Below, piece by piece: positions 20,194 through 30,773 of a stretch of DNA of 64,000 nt (positions are counted from its first letter, which is position 1; every line of letters begins with the position of its first letter). Source of the DNA: Burkholderiales bacterium (lineage in GTDB: Bacteria > Pseudomonadota > Gammaproteobacteria > Burkholderiales > Nitrosomonadaceae); contig JABTUQ010000001.1 in the NCBI GenBank assembly GCA_015075225.1, positions 310,001-374,000 of the forward strand, given 5' to 3'. The notes below the pieces were generated by a model. It saw only the letters and a list, made by a program, of their open reading frames with translations, made no database searches and had not been told where the DNA came from. The translations under genes were made by a program, and so were the position numbers.

Positions 20194-20718
20194 ATGAAAT
20201 CAGTTACAGGTTTATCCGCTGTTATCGGTTTGGCTCTGTCATTCTCCGCATACGCGGGAGGTAATCCGGATCAGGTTAAATTTCCAGAGAAATACACTGA
20301 AATATTTGCACAATATGATGTATCCAACCGCGCCAACCAGACGCAAGTAGCCAAGTTTTATGCAAACAAGATTGCTGTAGATAGCTATAAAAAAGGTGAA
20401 GAAGCCGCTCCCGGATCGGTAGTGATCATGGAAATCTACGCACCCAAGAAAGATGCCGAAGGCAAGATTCAGTCAGGTGACGATGGCCTGTTTGTGATCG
20501 ACAAACTTGCTGCTGTTGCCGTCATGGAAAAGCAAGCGAACTGGGATGCATCCTATAACGCCGAGGATCGCTCCGGTGGCTGGGGATTTGCACTGTACGA
20601 TCCGGAAGGCAAGGCCAAGGAAAATGATCTGAACTGCGCACAATGCCATACTCCGCTGCAGAAGCAGGATCACCTGTTCTCCTTCCAGAAATTGGTGGGC
20701 TACGCCAAAGGGCAATAA
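20194..20718 (+). CDS. cytS: Cytochrome c'-beta-like member of the cytochrome P460 family
   Basis: 174 residues with a cleavable signal (ending SAYAGG), a beta-rich P460 fold and a C-terminal haem c motif CAQCH at 148-152. Cytochrome P460 of N. europaea oxidises hydroxylamine and needs a Lys-to-haem cross-link (mature Lys70, in a TVTVKEL context). Aligned by eye to the remembered sequence, that position here is Met79 (GSVVIMEIY). Absence of the lysine points to the non-cross-linked cytochrome c'-beta (CytS) branch, a five-coordinate NO-binding haem protein, rather than to true P460. SD AAGGAG precedes the ATG. No operon partner. Confidence 0.78.
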   Translation: MKSVTGLSAVIGLALSFSAYAGGNPDQVKFPEKYTEIFAQYDVSNRANQTQVAKFYANKIAVDSYKKGEEAAPGSVVIMEIYAPKKDAEGKIQSGDDGLFVIDKLAAVAVMEKQANWDASYNAEDRSGGWGFALYDPEGKAKENDLNCAQCHTPLQKQDHLFSFQKLVGYAKGQ

Positions 20719-20830
20719 GGGCAGAACCAGCTTCCGGTTTTTCAGCACAAGAACAGAATTTTCATCTTGGCAGAAGAATCAGGAGCTGGAGAACGGAAGA
20801 AGAGCGGTACTGTTAATGGCGCTGTCCTTA

Positions 20831-21035
20831 AGGAGCCTCTGAAAAACGTCAGCGAGGTAGTCAGTTCAAGGCAAAAATCGGCGACACAAGTAAAACGCAG
20901 CGAACAGCCGTAAGGCTGGCCCGCAGGGCGAGGCGCTGGTGCCGAGTAAAAAGCGAGTTTATACGTAATAAATGAGCATTTTGAGCCAATTTTTAACGCA
21001 GAGATGACAACGCAGGTCGTTTTTTAGAGGTTCTT
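20831..21035. repeat. MITE-like palindromic-ended element, long copy
   Basis: About 205 bases beginning CCTCTGAAAAACG (from 20836) and ending CGTTTTTTAGAGG, which are inverted repeats of each other. An inverted, shorter copy lies at 32877-33019. The long copy has about 62 additional bases in the middle (ACACAAGTAAAACGCAGCG onward). It holds no gene and ends just before the stop of the antiporter gene. Confidence 0.75.
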
Positions 21036-21043
21036 TAGCTAAA

Positions 21044-22300
21044 TTACAGTAGCAAAAAAGCCAGGGCTGCAACCAGTGTCGGGAAAACAGCTGTTAGCAA
21101 CAGCCTGAGTGGATGAATCACTTCGTGATCGAAATGCTTGTGCAGAATGGCGGCACCAGCCGGGTTGGGTGCATTGGCAATCAGCGTCAGACCGCCACCG
21201 GTGACCGCACCACTGACCAATGCGTATTTGAGCTGGTCCGATAATCCTTCGACCAGTGACCCCAGATAAGTCAGCGCAGCGTTATCGGTTATCGCAGTCA
21301 GCAATGTAGCACCGATAAACATCTGGCTGCTGTCCATGCCCAACAACAACGGTTCTAGCCACCATTGCTGCTGTCCGCCCAGGACGACCAATCCACCGAG
21401 AAAGAAAGCAACCAGCAGACCTTCGCGCAGAATCAGGCGATCCTGATAGTGATGGTAGGCATGTGCGATACCGAGAAAGAACAGAAACAGCCCCATGAAC
21501 ATCACGGGATGGTGAGAAAAATACACAATACCGGCAAGCAGCAGCAGATGGATATTGATTAACACTATTGGAACCGTATCTGACTGGTGGTTTTCTGTTG
21601 CCGGTAGCAGCCGCAGTTCTTCACGAAACAACAATGTGGCACATAGAGCATTCACCACTACAGCGATAGCCGCTTTCCAGCCGAACGTGTTCACCATGAA
21701 CAACCAATCCCAGTTCCATTTACCCGCCACCATCAGTACTGGGGGCGCGGCAAAAGGAGTCAGTGTGCCGCCGATGGAAACATTGACAAACAGCACTGCC
21801 AGCGTGGCGTATTTCATGTGGATGGAAATACCTTTTCCAAAAACACGATCAGCCAGAATTAGTGCAGCCAGTGTCATCGCGGCGGGTTCGGTAATGAAAG
21901 AACCCAGCAAAGGGATCAGTGTCAGGACAGCAAAATAGAACCGCATGCTGACGGGTAGCGGGATGATGCGCTCAGACAGATAAACTAATGCAGTGACTGC
22001 CTGTAAAACTGGACGGCTGGCCGCAACCACCATGATGGCAAACACAAACATCGGCTCGGTGAAATTACGGGATTCAATGTAATGCAGCGCAACGGTATTT
22101 CCTTCGGCCATAAACAGTATTACTGTAAATACCAGCGCCCAGAAGCCGAACACGATCTCCACCTCGCCCAGCAAGTGCCAAAGCCCCGCGTGTGGTGGTT
22201 GAATATGTGCCAGTTGCTTGAAGAATCGAGTACTGAACGTATGCACAATAGCTAGGGCGAATAACCCTGCACCTGTCAGCTCAATCATGGTTGGAGTCAT
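21044..22300 (-). CDS. Putative Na+/H+ antiporter, PF07399-type
   Basis: 418 residues with about eleven hydrophobic helices; intact. Visible polar residues inside membrane segments: SFITEPAAMTLAALILADRV, SIGGTLTPFAAPPVLM and TAITDNAALTYLGSLVEG, the pattern of the putative Na+/H+ antiporter family related to the NhaD/arsenite-permease superfamily. It would exchange sodium for protons across the inner membrane. It is downstream of prfB (50 bases), in the same direction, and could be co-transcribed. Confidence 0.82.
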   Translation of the reverse strand: MTPTMIELTGAGLFALAIVHTFSTRFFKQLAHIQPPHAGLWHLLGEVEIVFGFWALVFTVILFMAEGNTVALHYIESRNFTEPMFVFAIMVVAASRPVLQAVTALVYLSERIIPLPVSMRFYFAVLTLIPLLGSFITEPAAMTLAALILADRVFGKGISIHMKYATLAVLFVNVSIGGTLTPFAAPPVLMVAGKWNWDWLFMVNTFGWKAAIAVVVNALCATLLFREELRLLPATENHQSDTVPIVLINIHLLLLAGIVYFSHHPVMFMGLFLFFLGIAHAYHHYQDRLILREGLLVAFFLGGLVVLGGQQQWWLEPLLLGMDSSQMFIGATLLTAITDNAALTYLGSLVEGLSDQLKYALVSGAVTGGGLTLIANAPNPAGAAILHKHFDHEVIHPLRLLLTAVFPTLVAALAFLLL

Positions 22301-22350
22301 ACCTTACCTCGAGTATTATTTGTGCCACGCCCTCTTTGCCGGAACAAAAA

Positions 22351-23455
22351 TCATACCCCCTGCTTGAGGCTGGCTTCGATGAAGGTATCCAGATCACCAT
22401 CGAGCACGGCCTGGGTGTTGCCAATCTCGATATTGGTACGTAAATCCTTGATACGGGATTGATCCAGCACATAGGAACGAATCTGGTGTCCCCAACCGAT
22501 ATCGGTTTTGGAATCCTCGATAGCCTGTTTGGTTTCGTTGCGTTTTCTCATTTCCGCTTCATACAGACGGGATTTCAGCACCGTCATGGCATCGGCACGA
22601 TTGCGGTGCTGGGAACGCCCACTTTGACATTGCACAACGATACCGCTTGGAATATGTGTAATCCGGACTGCCGAATCGGTTTTATTGATATGCTGCCCGC
22701 CCGCACCCGAGGCACGAAAGGTATCCACCCGTAAATCAGCCGGATTAATATCGATTTCGATACTTTCATCCACTTCTGGATAGACAAAGACACTGGCAAA
22801 GGAAGTATGCCGCCGGTTGCCCGAATCAAACGGTGATTTGCGCACCAGCCGGTGCACACCGGTTTCCGTGCGCAAGTACCCATAGGCGTATTCTCCGCTG
22901 ATCTTGAGCGTGGCACTCTTGATACCCGCCACATCGCCCGGAGATTCTTCCAGCAATTCCACTTCCAGACCGCGCCGCTCGCAATAGCGCAGATACATTC
23001 TCTCCAGCATCGAAGCCCAGTCTTGTGCTTCTGTTCCACCAGAACCGGATTGAATATCGACAAAACAGTTATTGGGGTCCATCGGATCAGAAAACATCCG
23101 GCGAAATTCCATCCCAGCCAATGTTTCATTGAGCCGGGCAACATCATCAACGATACTCAGGAGGGTATCTTCATCGTTTTCTTCCTGAGCCATCTGCAGC
23201 AGCTCATCCGTATCGCGCAACTGGCGATCAACGGTCAGCAGGGTGAGTACAATATTTTCGAGTGACTTTTTCTCACGCCCCAGTTCCTGAGCACGTTCAG
23301 GATCATTCCAGATAGCAGGGTCTTCTGATTGACGTTCCAGTTCCGTCAGTCGGATTTGCTTGGCATCGAAGTCAAAGAAACCTCCGTAAATCGAGATTTC
23401 TTTGTTTCATATCTTCCAGCCGCTCTACTAATGCATTAAGTTGTTCTGCTTCCAT
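22351..23455 (-). CDS. prfB: Peptide chain release factor 2, with programmed +1 frameshift
   Basis: RF2 terminates at UGA and UAA. The start is the ATG at 23455 ([19 protein letters not shown]). After 27 codons comes an in-frame TGA at 23374-23372 in the classic context CTT-TGA-C, with an SD-like GGAGG three bases upstream of CTT. A +1 shift continues as [19 protein letters not shown]. This is the autoregulatory site of prfB: low RF2 favours shifting. Downstream, the stop-recognition motif SPF (KSPFDSGN) and the catalytic GGQ (GAGGQHINK) are intact. Repaired length is about 367. Unlike the other breaks in this window, this one is biological. Confidence 0.97.
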
Positions 23456-23705
23456 CACGTATCTTCCTGGTAATTTTAATTCAAGGCTCTGAATTATACC
23501 GTAGCCTACCGCCCTGCCAGCGCTACCCAGCACGATTCAGCGATCCTCGCTTGCAAGGCTTTGAAAACCAGCGTCTCTTGAGTGCGGATCAAGTGCCTTC
23601 TGGATCTCGATGGCAAACAAGCGCTTCATGCGCCACGCATTCCTGGAGGCTAAGAATGTGACAAATTGTCGTACTCTCAGGATACGGCCAATGTGTCAGG
23701 CACAA

Positions 23706-25133
23706 TCAAAAATTTTTCGTGTGGGAAGAAGTATCCGGAGATTTCGGGGTAGAGTTGAACCAAGCGAGTTGATGGTGCAATTTGACAACCTCTCCCACAA
23801 TGATGAGGGTGGGCGGTTTCAGTGCATGTTGTTGAATACGTGTGGGCAGTGTTGCCAGCGTGCCGGTCAGCACATACTGCTTGGGAGTAGTGCCTTGCTG
23901 CACGATTGCAGCCGGTGTATCGGCCTGCAGACCATGAGCAATCAGCTGTCGGCATAATTCAGCGACACCCAGCAACCCCATGTAAACCACAATCGTCTGA
24001 TGCGGGCGTGCCAATGCCGCCCAGTCAAGCTGCATGGTATTGTCTTTCAGGTGCCCTGTCACAAAGATGCAGGACTGGGCATAATCCCGATGGGTAAGAG
24101 GAATCCCTGCATAACTGGCCACGCCTGATGCGGCTGTAATTCCGGGTACCACCTGGAACGGGATGCCGTGCTGCGAGAGTGTTTCGATTTCCTCGCCTCC
24201 CCGCCCAAAAATGAAAGGATCCCCTCCTTTCAGGCGTAAAACACGCTTACCTTCCAAGGCCAGTTTTACCAGCAGTTCATTGATCGATGTTTGCGGCATG
24301 GTATGCTGATTACGCGCCTTTCCAACGTAGATACGATCCGCATCCTGTCTGACCTTGTCGAGAATGGCAGGGGAAACCAGCCGATCATAAATGACCACAT
24401 CCGCCTGCTGCATCAGGCGCATGGCTCGGAAGGTCAGCAGATCTGGATCGCCCGGGCCTGCTCCCACCAGGTAAATTTCACCTGTCGGAGGAGTATCCGG
24501 GCTGTTTTCCAGCATGCTCAGCAGATAATCCTGTGCTGCCTGATCTCTACCGGAAAGAACCATTTCTGCAAACGGCCCTTGCAGGATTTTTTCCCAGAAG
24601 AAACGGCGATTCTCCTGATGAGCGAAACGCTGCTTAACCTGTTCCCGGAAGCGCGCGGCATACCCGGCCAGCCGGCCATAGGTTGCAGGAATCAGGGCTT
24701 CCAGTTGCGCACGCAACATCCTCGCCAGTACGGGTGAGCTGCCGCCACTTGACACCGCAACAATGACAGGAGAACGATCCAGAATGGATGGCATGATGAA
24801 AGTGCACAGATCCGGATTATCGACCACATTGACCGGAATGTTCGCTTTCCTGGCAGCCATGGATACCATCTGATTCACTTCACGATCATCCGTGGCAGCA
24901 ACGGCCAGCATCATGCCCTGCAAATGATCTGGCTGGAAAGTTTCAGTAATGTGCGTAACCGCCGCTGATTGCTGCAACAGATTCTTTAATTCATCACAGA
25001 TATCAGGTGATACCACACGGATATGCGCACCTGCCCGCAACAGCAATCTGATTTTGCGGACGGCAACGTTTCCGCCACCGACAATCAGACAACAATGCTG
25101 TCTGATATCAAGAAATACGGGCAGATAATCCAT
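23706..25133 (-). CDS. cysG: Sirohaem synthase (trifunctional CysG)
   Basis: 475 residues, intact. The N-terminal half (residues 1-150) is the precorrin-2 dehydrogenase/ferrochelatase with the NAD-binding GGGNVAVRKIRLLLRAGA. The C-terminal half (about 215-460) is uroporphyrinogen III methyltransferase with VGAGPGDPDLLTFRA, RLKGGDPFIFGRGGEE and VVPGITAASG. Together they make sirohaem for sulfite/nitrite reductases. No cys genes are adjacent. The C-terminal tail after GEVVKLHHQL is about 20 residues and is rich in Ser/Thr. Confidence 0.95.
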   Translation of the reverse strand: MDYLPVFLDIRQHCCLIVGGGNVAVRKIRLLLRAGAHIRVVSPDICDELKNLLQQSAAVTHITETFQPDHLQGMMLAVAATDDREVNQMVSMAARKANIPVNVVDNPDLCTFIMPSILDRSPVIVAVSSGGSSPVLARMLRAQLEALIPATYGRLAGYAARFREQVKQRFAHQENRRFFWEKILQGPFAEMVLSGRDQAAQDYLLSMLENSPDTPPTGEIYLVGAGPGDPDLLTFRAMRLMQQADVVIYDRLVSPAILDKVRQDADRIYVGKARNQHTMPQTSINELLVKLALEGKRVLRLKGGDPFIFGRGGEEIETLSQHGIPFQVVPGITAASGVASYAGIPLTHRDYAQSCIFVTGHLKDNTMQLDWAALARPHQTIVVYMGLLGVAELCRQLIAHGLQADTPAAIVQQGTTPKQYVLTGTLATLPTRIQQHALKPPTLIIVGEVVKLHHQLAWFNSTPKSPDTSSHTKNF

Positions 25134-25179
25134 TCAGGAATAAAACCGGACAGGTGATCCGGTTGAAAAAACTACTGGG

Positions 25180-26193
25180 TTACTGAACTCTCTCACGTTT
25201 ATACAATTCTTCAACACTGATCCCTATGTTTGCATTACTGTCGAATGCGGTGCCCAGTGTCTTGTTATCCAGATGTTTAATATTGAGGTCATAAAATTCC
25301 TTTTTCAGCGGGAAATATCTGACTTCTTCAACCAGTTGCCGTGCATGTTGCATATAGAACATCACAAATTCCCTGACCTCCGGCTTATCCACGGATTTGG
25401 CATTCACATAAATAAAGAGAGGACGTGATAGTGGCTGATAACTCCCGTTCTGTACGGTAAGCATGGAAGGCAGAATATCGTCCTTGCCATTGTTAATCGC
25501 TACCGCTTTCAGTTTTTTATTATTTTCTATGTAATAGGCAAAACCAAAGAAACCCAGTGCATGCAAATCACTTGCCACTCCTTGCACAAGTACATTATCG
25601 TCTTCAGATGCTGTGTAATCTCCCCTGCTGGATTTTGTTTTACCAACCACAGCTTCGGTGAAATAATCAAAGGTACCCGAATCCGCACCTGCGCCAAAAA
25701 GTTTGATTTTGGCATCTGGCCAGGCAGGGTTGATCTGATTCCATTTCAATATCTTCTCTTGTGCTGCAGGCTCCCATATTTTCTTCAGCTCGGCGATGGT
25801 CATGGATTGAATCCAATCATTCTTTGGATTTACCACTACAGTCAAGGCATCAAAGGCAATGGGTAGTTCAATGTACTGCACACCAGCATTACGGCATTGA
25901 TCCTTTTCAGCGGATAAAATCGGACGGGAGGCATTCACAATATCAATCTCATCCCGGCAGAATTTTTTGAACCCCCCACCTGTACCAGAGATGCCTGCTG
26001 TCACCATGACACCTCCTTTTTTGGCAATCTGGAAATCTTCTGCAACCGCTTCCGTAATTGGAAAAACTGTGCTTGACCCATCTATCTTAACTAAAGGTTT
26101 GGCCTGAATAGTAACGCCAGTTCCGCTCAGAAAAGCAAAACCAAGAATAGCAGCCAGAAATCTGGCATCGAATTTCAGTAAAGATTGCTGCAT
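25180..26193 (-). CDS. pstS: PstS-like phosphate-binding protein
   Basis: 337 residues from the ATG at 26193, preceded by GGAGAG and followed by a signal peptide ([15 protein letters not shown]); a start seven codons upstream lacks an SD. The phosphate-binding loops are visible: [25 protein letters not shown] and [12 protein letters not shown]. It would capture phosphate in the periplasm for a PstCAB importer, but no pstCAB follows here, so this is an orphan copy, possibly a paralogue. Confidence 0.9.
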   Translation of the reverse strand: MQQSLLKFDARFLAAILGFAFLSGTGVTIQAKPLVKIDGSSTVFPITEAVAEDFQIAKKGGVMVTAGISGTGGGFKKFCRDEIDIVNASRPILSAEKDQCRNAGVQYIELPIAFDALTVVVNPKNDWIQSMTIAELKKIWEPAAQEKILKWNQINPAWPDAKIKLFGAGADSGTFDYFTEAVVGKTKSSRGDYTASEDDNVLVQGVASDLHALGFFGFAYYIENNKKLKAVAINNGKDDILPSMLTVQNGSYQPLSRPLFIYVNAKSVDKPEVREFVMFYMQHARQLVEEVRYFPLKKEFYDLNIKHLDNKTLGTAFDSNANIGISVEELYKRERVQ

Positions 26194-26309
26194 GGTAACT
26201 CTCCTGTCTTTCAAGAATTTGGTAAAAATGATTGCGGTTTATACCTCATGACTGCAGTCGGGTATGCAACAAGAATAAACAGGGTATGTTACAGGTTTGT
26301 GATAATCAC

Positions 26310-27686
26310 TCAGCGCCCGATTGTTGAAGAAGCTGCCTGCTGACGAATTGTCTCAGCAATTTTCCTAGCCCAAAGCTCGGTTTGTGCCAGCTGTTTTCCT
26401 TCCACCATTACCCGGATCAGCGGTTCTGTTCCGGAGGCACGCAACAGTATGCGTCCATCATTACCCAGCGCCTGCTCTGCTTCATTTGTGCAGGCATTCA
26501 CCACCGGATTACTACGAAAATCGAAATCCCTGGAAACTTTGACGTTGATTAACCGCTGTGGGAAGAAGGTGACATCATGCATGAACTCGGCCAGTGTCAT
26601 ATCAGTATCACGTAATGCGTACAAAACCTGGAGAGCCGAAATAATGCCATCCCCTGTCGTATGCTTATCCCGGCAAATAATGTGACCGGAATTTTCGGCA
26701 CCTAAATGCCAGCTGTTTTGTTGCAGCAGCTCAGAAACATAGCGATCTCCAACATTGGCACGAACGAACGGAATGCCTAGACGCTCAAAGGCTTGTTCCA
26801 CTGCCAGATTGGTCATCAACGTTCCTACAACGCCACCCTGCAATACGTCATGCTGCTGACGATGTTTGGCGATAATATAGATCAGGCTATCACCGTCATA
26901 TACCACACCATTCCCGTCCACCATCAGCACACGATCACCGTAACCATCCACCGCAATCCCGATATCCGCCTTATGCTGCAATACCGAATCCTGCAATGCC
27001 TTGATATAAGTAGCGCCGCATTCATGATTGATATTGAATCCGTCCGGATTGGCATAAGTTGTTACCACATCCGCCCCCAGCTCATGCGTCACGTGTCCGG
27101 CCACATGGTAATCTGCCCCATGTGCGCAATCGATCACAATTCGCAGCCCTCGTAAATCAAGCTGACTGGGGAAAGTGCTCTTGCAGAATTCGATATACCG
27201 TCCTGCAGCATCCCGAAGACGCTGTACCCTGCCCAATTTGATGGATGGTGCCGTTTCCATTGGCTGCTCCAGTTCCGCCTCAATCTGCAGCTCCATACCA
27301 TCCGGTAGTTTCGATCCTTTTGATGAGAAAAATTTGATACCGTTATCATCAAAGGGGTTATGAGAGGCTGAAATAACCACTCCCGCCTGAATACGCAAGG
27401 CCCGAACCAGATAGGCTACCGCTGGTGTTGGCAATGGCCCTGACAGCAATACATCCACACCCGCCGCCGAGAAACCGGCCTCCAGAGCGGATTCCAGCAT
27501 ATAGCCCGATATGCGCGTATCCTTGCCTATTAATACAGTAGGCCGCTTATCGGCTGCCAGTTGTTGTTCAGAAGCCAGCAACACCTTACCCACTGCGTAC
27601 CCTAAGCGCAGAAAGAAATCAGGCGTAATAGGAAACTCCCCTACCTTCCCGCGAATACCATCCGTGCCAAAATATTTTTTCTTCAT
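26310..27686 (-). CDS. glmM: Phosphoglucosamine mutase
   Basis: 458 residues, intact. GlmM interconverts glucosamine-6-phosphate and glucosamine-1-phosphate for UDP-GlcNAc and thus murein and LPS. Visible: N-terminal KYFGTDGIRGKVG, the phosphoserine loop VISASHNPFDDNG, the metal-binding DGYGDRV and the phosphate-binding ILLRASGTEPLIRVM. It is downstream of folP, the classical folP-glmM order. Confidence 0.96.
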   Translation of the reverse strand: MKKKYFGTDGIRGKVGEFPITPDFFLRLGYAVGKVLLASEQQLAADKRPTVLIGKDTRISGYMLESALEAGFSAAGVDVLLSGPLPTPAVAYLVRALRIQAGVVISASHNPFDDNGIKFFSSKGSKLPDGMELQIEAELEQPMETAPSIKLGRVQRLRDAAGRYIEFCKSTFPSQLDLRGLRIVIDCAHGADYHVAGHVTHELGADVVTTYANPDGFNINHECGATYIKALQDSVLQHKADIGIAVDGYGDRVLMVDGNGVVYDGDSLIYIIAKHRQQHDVLQGGVVGTLMTNLAVEQAFERLGIPFVRANVGDRYVSELLQQNSWHLGAENSGHIICRDKHTTGDGIISALQVLYALRDTDMTLAEFMHDVTFFPQRLINVKVSRDFDFRSNPVVNACTNEAEQALGNDGRILLRASGTEPLIRVMVEGKQLAQTELWARKIAETIRQQAASSTIGR

Positions 27687-27849
27687 CGCAATGTAATTTT
27701 TTCAATAGATTTTTGAATCTGTCCTGGCCACATTTGCAAAATGAACATCCATATTTTTCAAACAGGATTATCCAGCCAGCAGATCGCCAACTCTGACACA
27801 ATCAAAAAAATCCGGCAGTGGCTATCATCACAGCGCATTATGGGCAGAT

Positions 27850-28692
27850 TTACGAATGGATCAAGAAGCCCGGGTAAAAACGATTTACTGCAGCAAAAAC
27901 AGAAAATGCATCGCGTGTGGCTTTGACATCATGAACGCGAACGATCCGGGCACCATAACCAACGGCCAGCAGCGCCGCCGCCACGCTGGCATGAATCCGG
28001 TCATTCACTGTATTACCCGTAATCGTACCCAACATGGATTTACGCGAAAGGCCAGCCAGAATGGGAACATTCATACATCCAAGGCGATCCAGTTGTTGCA
28101 GTAACGCAAGATTATGCTCCAGTGTTTTGCCAAAGCCGAAGCCAGGATCAATGATAATGCGCTCCGAACCAATTCCGCTTGATTCTGCGGCCGCAATTCG
28201 CTGCTCAAGAAATAATATAACCTCTGACACCACATCCGAATATTGAGGATTACACTGCATTGTTTCCGGTTTTCCCTGCATATGCATCAAGCAAACTATG
28301 GCAGCACTGTTTGCCACGGCTTCCATCGCACCAGGAAACTGAAGTGCATTAATATCGTTAACAAGATCGACTCCGGCAGCAATTGCCACACGCATGACCT
28401 CGGGTTTTGAGGTATCAACAGATACCGGGATATTCATAGCCAGCGCGAATTCAATAACGGGCATGATGCGTGATAACTCCTCATCCACCCCAACTGGCTG
28501 GCTCCCCGGGCGCGTGGATTCACCACCGATATCAAGGATGTCAGCTCCTTCCCGCACCAAACGTTTGACCTGTTCAATTGCTTTTTCTGTTGTATCGAAA
28601 TAACCTCCATCAGAAAAGGAATCAGGAGTGATATTGATTACCCCCATGATGAGCGGGCGACTTTCTTGAAATAGCTTTGACAGTCTGTTCAT
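27850..28692 (-). CDS. folP: Dihydropteroate synthase
   Basis: 280 residues, intact. FolP joins 6-hydroxymethyl-dihydropterin pyrophosphate with p-aminobenzoate; it is the sulfonamide target. Signature loops are visible: GVINITPDSFSDGG, DIGGESTRPGSQPV, DPGFGFGKTLEHN and GLSRKSMLG. It sits between ftsH and glmM, with a terminator separating it from ftsH, so it probably has its own promoter or depends on read-through. Confidence 0.97.
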   Translation of the reverse strand: MNRLSKLFQESRPLIMGVINITPDSFSDGGYFDTTEKAIEQVKRLVREGADILDIGGESTRPGSQPVGVDEELSRIMPVIEFALAMNIPVSVDTSKPEVMRVAIAAGVDLVNDINALQFPGAMEAVANSAAIVCLMHMQGKPETMQCNPQYSDVVSEVILFLEQRIAAAESSGIGSERIIIDPGFGFGKTLEHNLALLQQLDRLGCMNVPILAGLSRKSMLGTITGNTVNDRIHASVAAALLAVGYGARIVRVHDVKATRDAFSVFAAVNRFYPGFLIHS

Positions 28693-28701
28693 TCGGGCAA
28701 G

Positions 28702-28732
28702 AAAAAAGCCTGTACGTAAAAACCGTACAGGC
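28702..28732 (-). terminator. Rho-independent terminator after ftsH
   Basis: A 9-bp stem GCCTGTACG/CGTACAGGC with a seven-base loop is followed on the minus strand by TTTTTT. It lies about 25 bases after the ftsH stop and 10 bases before the folP start. Confidence 0.9.
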
Positions 28733-28756
28733 TGTTAAATGAAAATATACGATTTT

Positions 28757-30688
28757 TTAGATTTCGACTTTCTGCGCAGCTGGTGCTTCAGTTGCAGCAG
28801 GTTCGCCAGCAGGTTGTTTTACCTCACCAGCCGGTGAGCCAGCTGAACCTTTATCCTGTCGTGTTGAAGACGTTGGAGCTTGTGGTGGACGTGGCGGGCG
28901 ACCCTCCATAATATCCTTGATCTGATCACTGTCGATCGTCTCCCACTCAAGCAGCGCTTGGGTCATAGCTTCAATCTTATCCCTGTTCTCTTCAATCAGT
29001 TTACGAGCAATTGCATACTGCTCGTCAATAATACGACGAATTTCGGCATCAACCTTTTGCATGGTTGCTTCACTCAGGTTCTTGTGCGTGGTCACTGAAC
29101 GCCCAAGAAACACCTCTCCCTCGTTTTCACCATAAACCATAGGTCCCAGTGTTTCAGACATACCCCACTGTGTAACCATTTTACGAGTGGTATCGGTTGC
29201 ACGCTCAAAGTCATTGGAAGCGCCAGTAGTCATCTGATTCATGAATACTTCTTCTGCAATACGGCCACCAAACATAACCGATATGGTCTGCAGAATTTGA
29301 TCACGATCCATACTGTAACGATCCTCGGAAGGCAACTGCATGGTGACACCCAATGCGCGTCCACGCGGAATGATCGAGACCTTATGAACCGGGTCGGTTT
29401 TAGGTAGCAAGTAAGCCACTACTGCATGTCCGGATTCATGATAAGCCGTATTGCGACGCTCATTTTCCGGCATTACAACGGAGCGACGCTCAGCTCCCAT
29501 CAGGATTTTGTCTTTTGCACGTTCAAAGTCGTCCATATCAACCAGACGTTTACCGGCGCGTGCTGCAAACAGCGCAGCTTCGTTGACTAGATTGGCAAGA
29601 TCCGCGCCTGACATACCAGGCGTACCTCTGGCAATGATGCTGGCCTGGACATCAGGTGACAAAGGAACCTTACGCATGTGTACCTGCAAAATTTGTTCCC
29701 GGCCACGAATATCCGGCAATGGCACAACCACCTGTCTATCGAATCGGCCTGGACGCAACAAAGCGGGGTCAAGAACATCAGGACGGTTGGTAGCAGCAAT
29801 TACAATGACACCCATGTTGCCCTCAAAACCATCCATTTCAACCAGCAACTGATTGAGGGTCTGCTCGCGCTCGTCATTTCCCCCGCCCAGGCCGGCGCCA
29901 CGCTGACGACCAACGGCATCAATCTCGTCAATAAAGATAATGCAGGGTGCGTGTTTTTTCGCTTGTTCAAACATGTCGCGAACTCTGGATGCACCCACAC
30001 CCACAAACATTTCAACAAAATCCGATCCGGAAATGCTGAAGAACGGTACTTTGGCCTCACCAGCAATAGCACGGGCAAGCAGCGTTTTACCTGTTCCCGG
30101 ATTACCGCACATCAAAACTCCGCGCGGAATACGTCCACCCAGTTTCTGGAAACGGGAAGGATCTTTCAGGAATTCGACCAGTTCAGCCACTTCTTCCTTG
30201 GCTTCTTCACAACCGGCTACATCCGCAAAGGTAATATTGTTGCTTTTGTGATCAAGCATCCGGGCTTTGCTTTTCCCAAACGAGAATGCACCGCCACTCT
30301 TGCCACCCCCTTGCATTTGGCGCATGAAAAAGATCCAGACTGCAATCAGTAACAGCATAGGGAACCACGATACCAACACGCTCATCAGCATAGATGGTTC
30401 TTCTTCCGGCTTGGCTTCAACAGCCACTCCCGCCTTCAACAAATCACTAACCAGCCATGGATCGGAAGGTGAATGGACGATAAAAGCGCGGCCATCTGTT
30501 TTCGTACCTCTCAAGGTACGACCATCAATGACCACCTTGGCAATTCTACCTTGGTGCATTTCACCGATGAACTGCGAATACTCCATAGGAGGCTGTGATG
30601 GCTGACGCGAAGAGAATTGATTGAATACTGTCATCAGTACCAAAGCAACTACCAGCCAGATAGCCATGTTTTTAATCAAGTTATTCAT
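28757..30688 (-). CDS. ftsH: ATP-dependent zinc metalloprotease FtsH
   Basis: 643 residues, intact. It is membrane-anchored by two N-terminal helices (about 7-22 and 103-121) around a periplasmic domain. The AAA module has Walker A GNPGTGKT, Walker [13 protein letters not shown] and the second region of homology [19 protein letters not shown]. The zinc site is HESGH near residue 417. FtsH degrades misfolded membrane proteins and regulators such as LpxC. A Pro/Ala-rich C-terminal tail of about 45 residues follows the protease domain. It lies downstream of rlmE, the conserved pair. Confidence 0.97.
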   Translation of the reverse strand: MNNLIKNMAIWLVVALVLMTVFNQFSSRQPSQPPMEYSQFIGEMHQGRIAKVVIDGRTLRGTKTDGRAFIVHSPSDPWLVSDLLKAGVAVEAKPEEEPSMLMSVLVSWFPMLLLIAVWIFFMRQMQGGGKSGGAFSFGKSKARMLDHKSNNITFADVAGCEEAKEEVAELVEFLKDPSRFQKLGGRIPRGVLMCGNPGTGKTLLARAIAGEAKVPFFSISGSDFVEMFVGVGASRVRDMFEQAKKHAPCIIFIDEIDAVGRQRGAGLGGGNDEREQTLNQLLVEMDGFEGNMGVIVIAATNRPDVLDPALLRPGRFDRQVVVPLPDIRGREQILQVHMRKVPLSPDVQASIIARGTPGMSGADLANLVNEAALFAARAGKRLVDMDDFERAKDKILMGAERRSVVMPENERRNTAYHESGHAVVAYLLPKTDPVHKVSIIPRGRALGVTMQLPSEDRYSMDRDQILQTISVMFGGRIAEEVFMNQMTTGASNDFERATDTTRKMVTQWGMSETLGPMVYGENEGEVFLGRSVTTHKNLSEATMQKVDAEIRRIIDEQYAIARKLIEENRDKIEAMTQALLEWETIDSDQIKDIMEGRPPRPPQAPTSSTRQDKGSAGSPAGEVKQPAGEPAATEAPAAQKVEI

Positions 30689-30773
30689 ATTAGCTCCTCA
30701 AATTTGCTTCTTGACGAAACCGGGTTTTTGGAACACTACGGCTTTTCTTTTACAAGGTTGTTACCGCAGTCTA

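Noticed and set aside
20194..20718. Calling the haem protein cytochrome P460 (cytL) outright
   Set aside because: The cross-linking lysine is not at the expected place; the c'-beta branch fits better.
29678..30352. Long plus frames antisense to ftsH (and similar frames opposite other long genes)
   Set aside because: Shadows of the conserved coding strand; no SD or domains.
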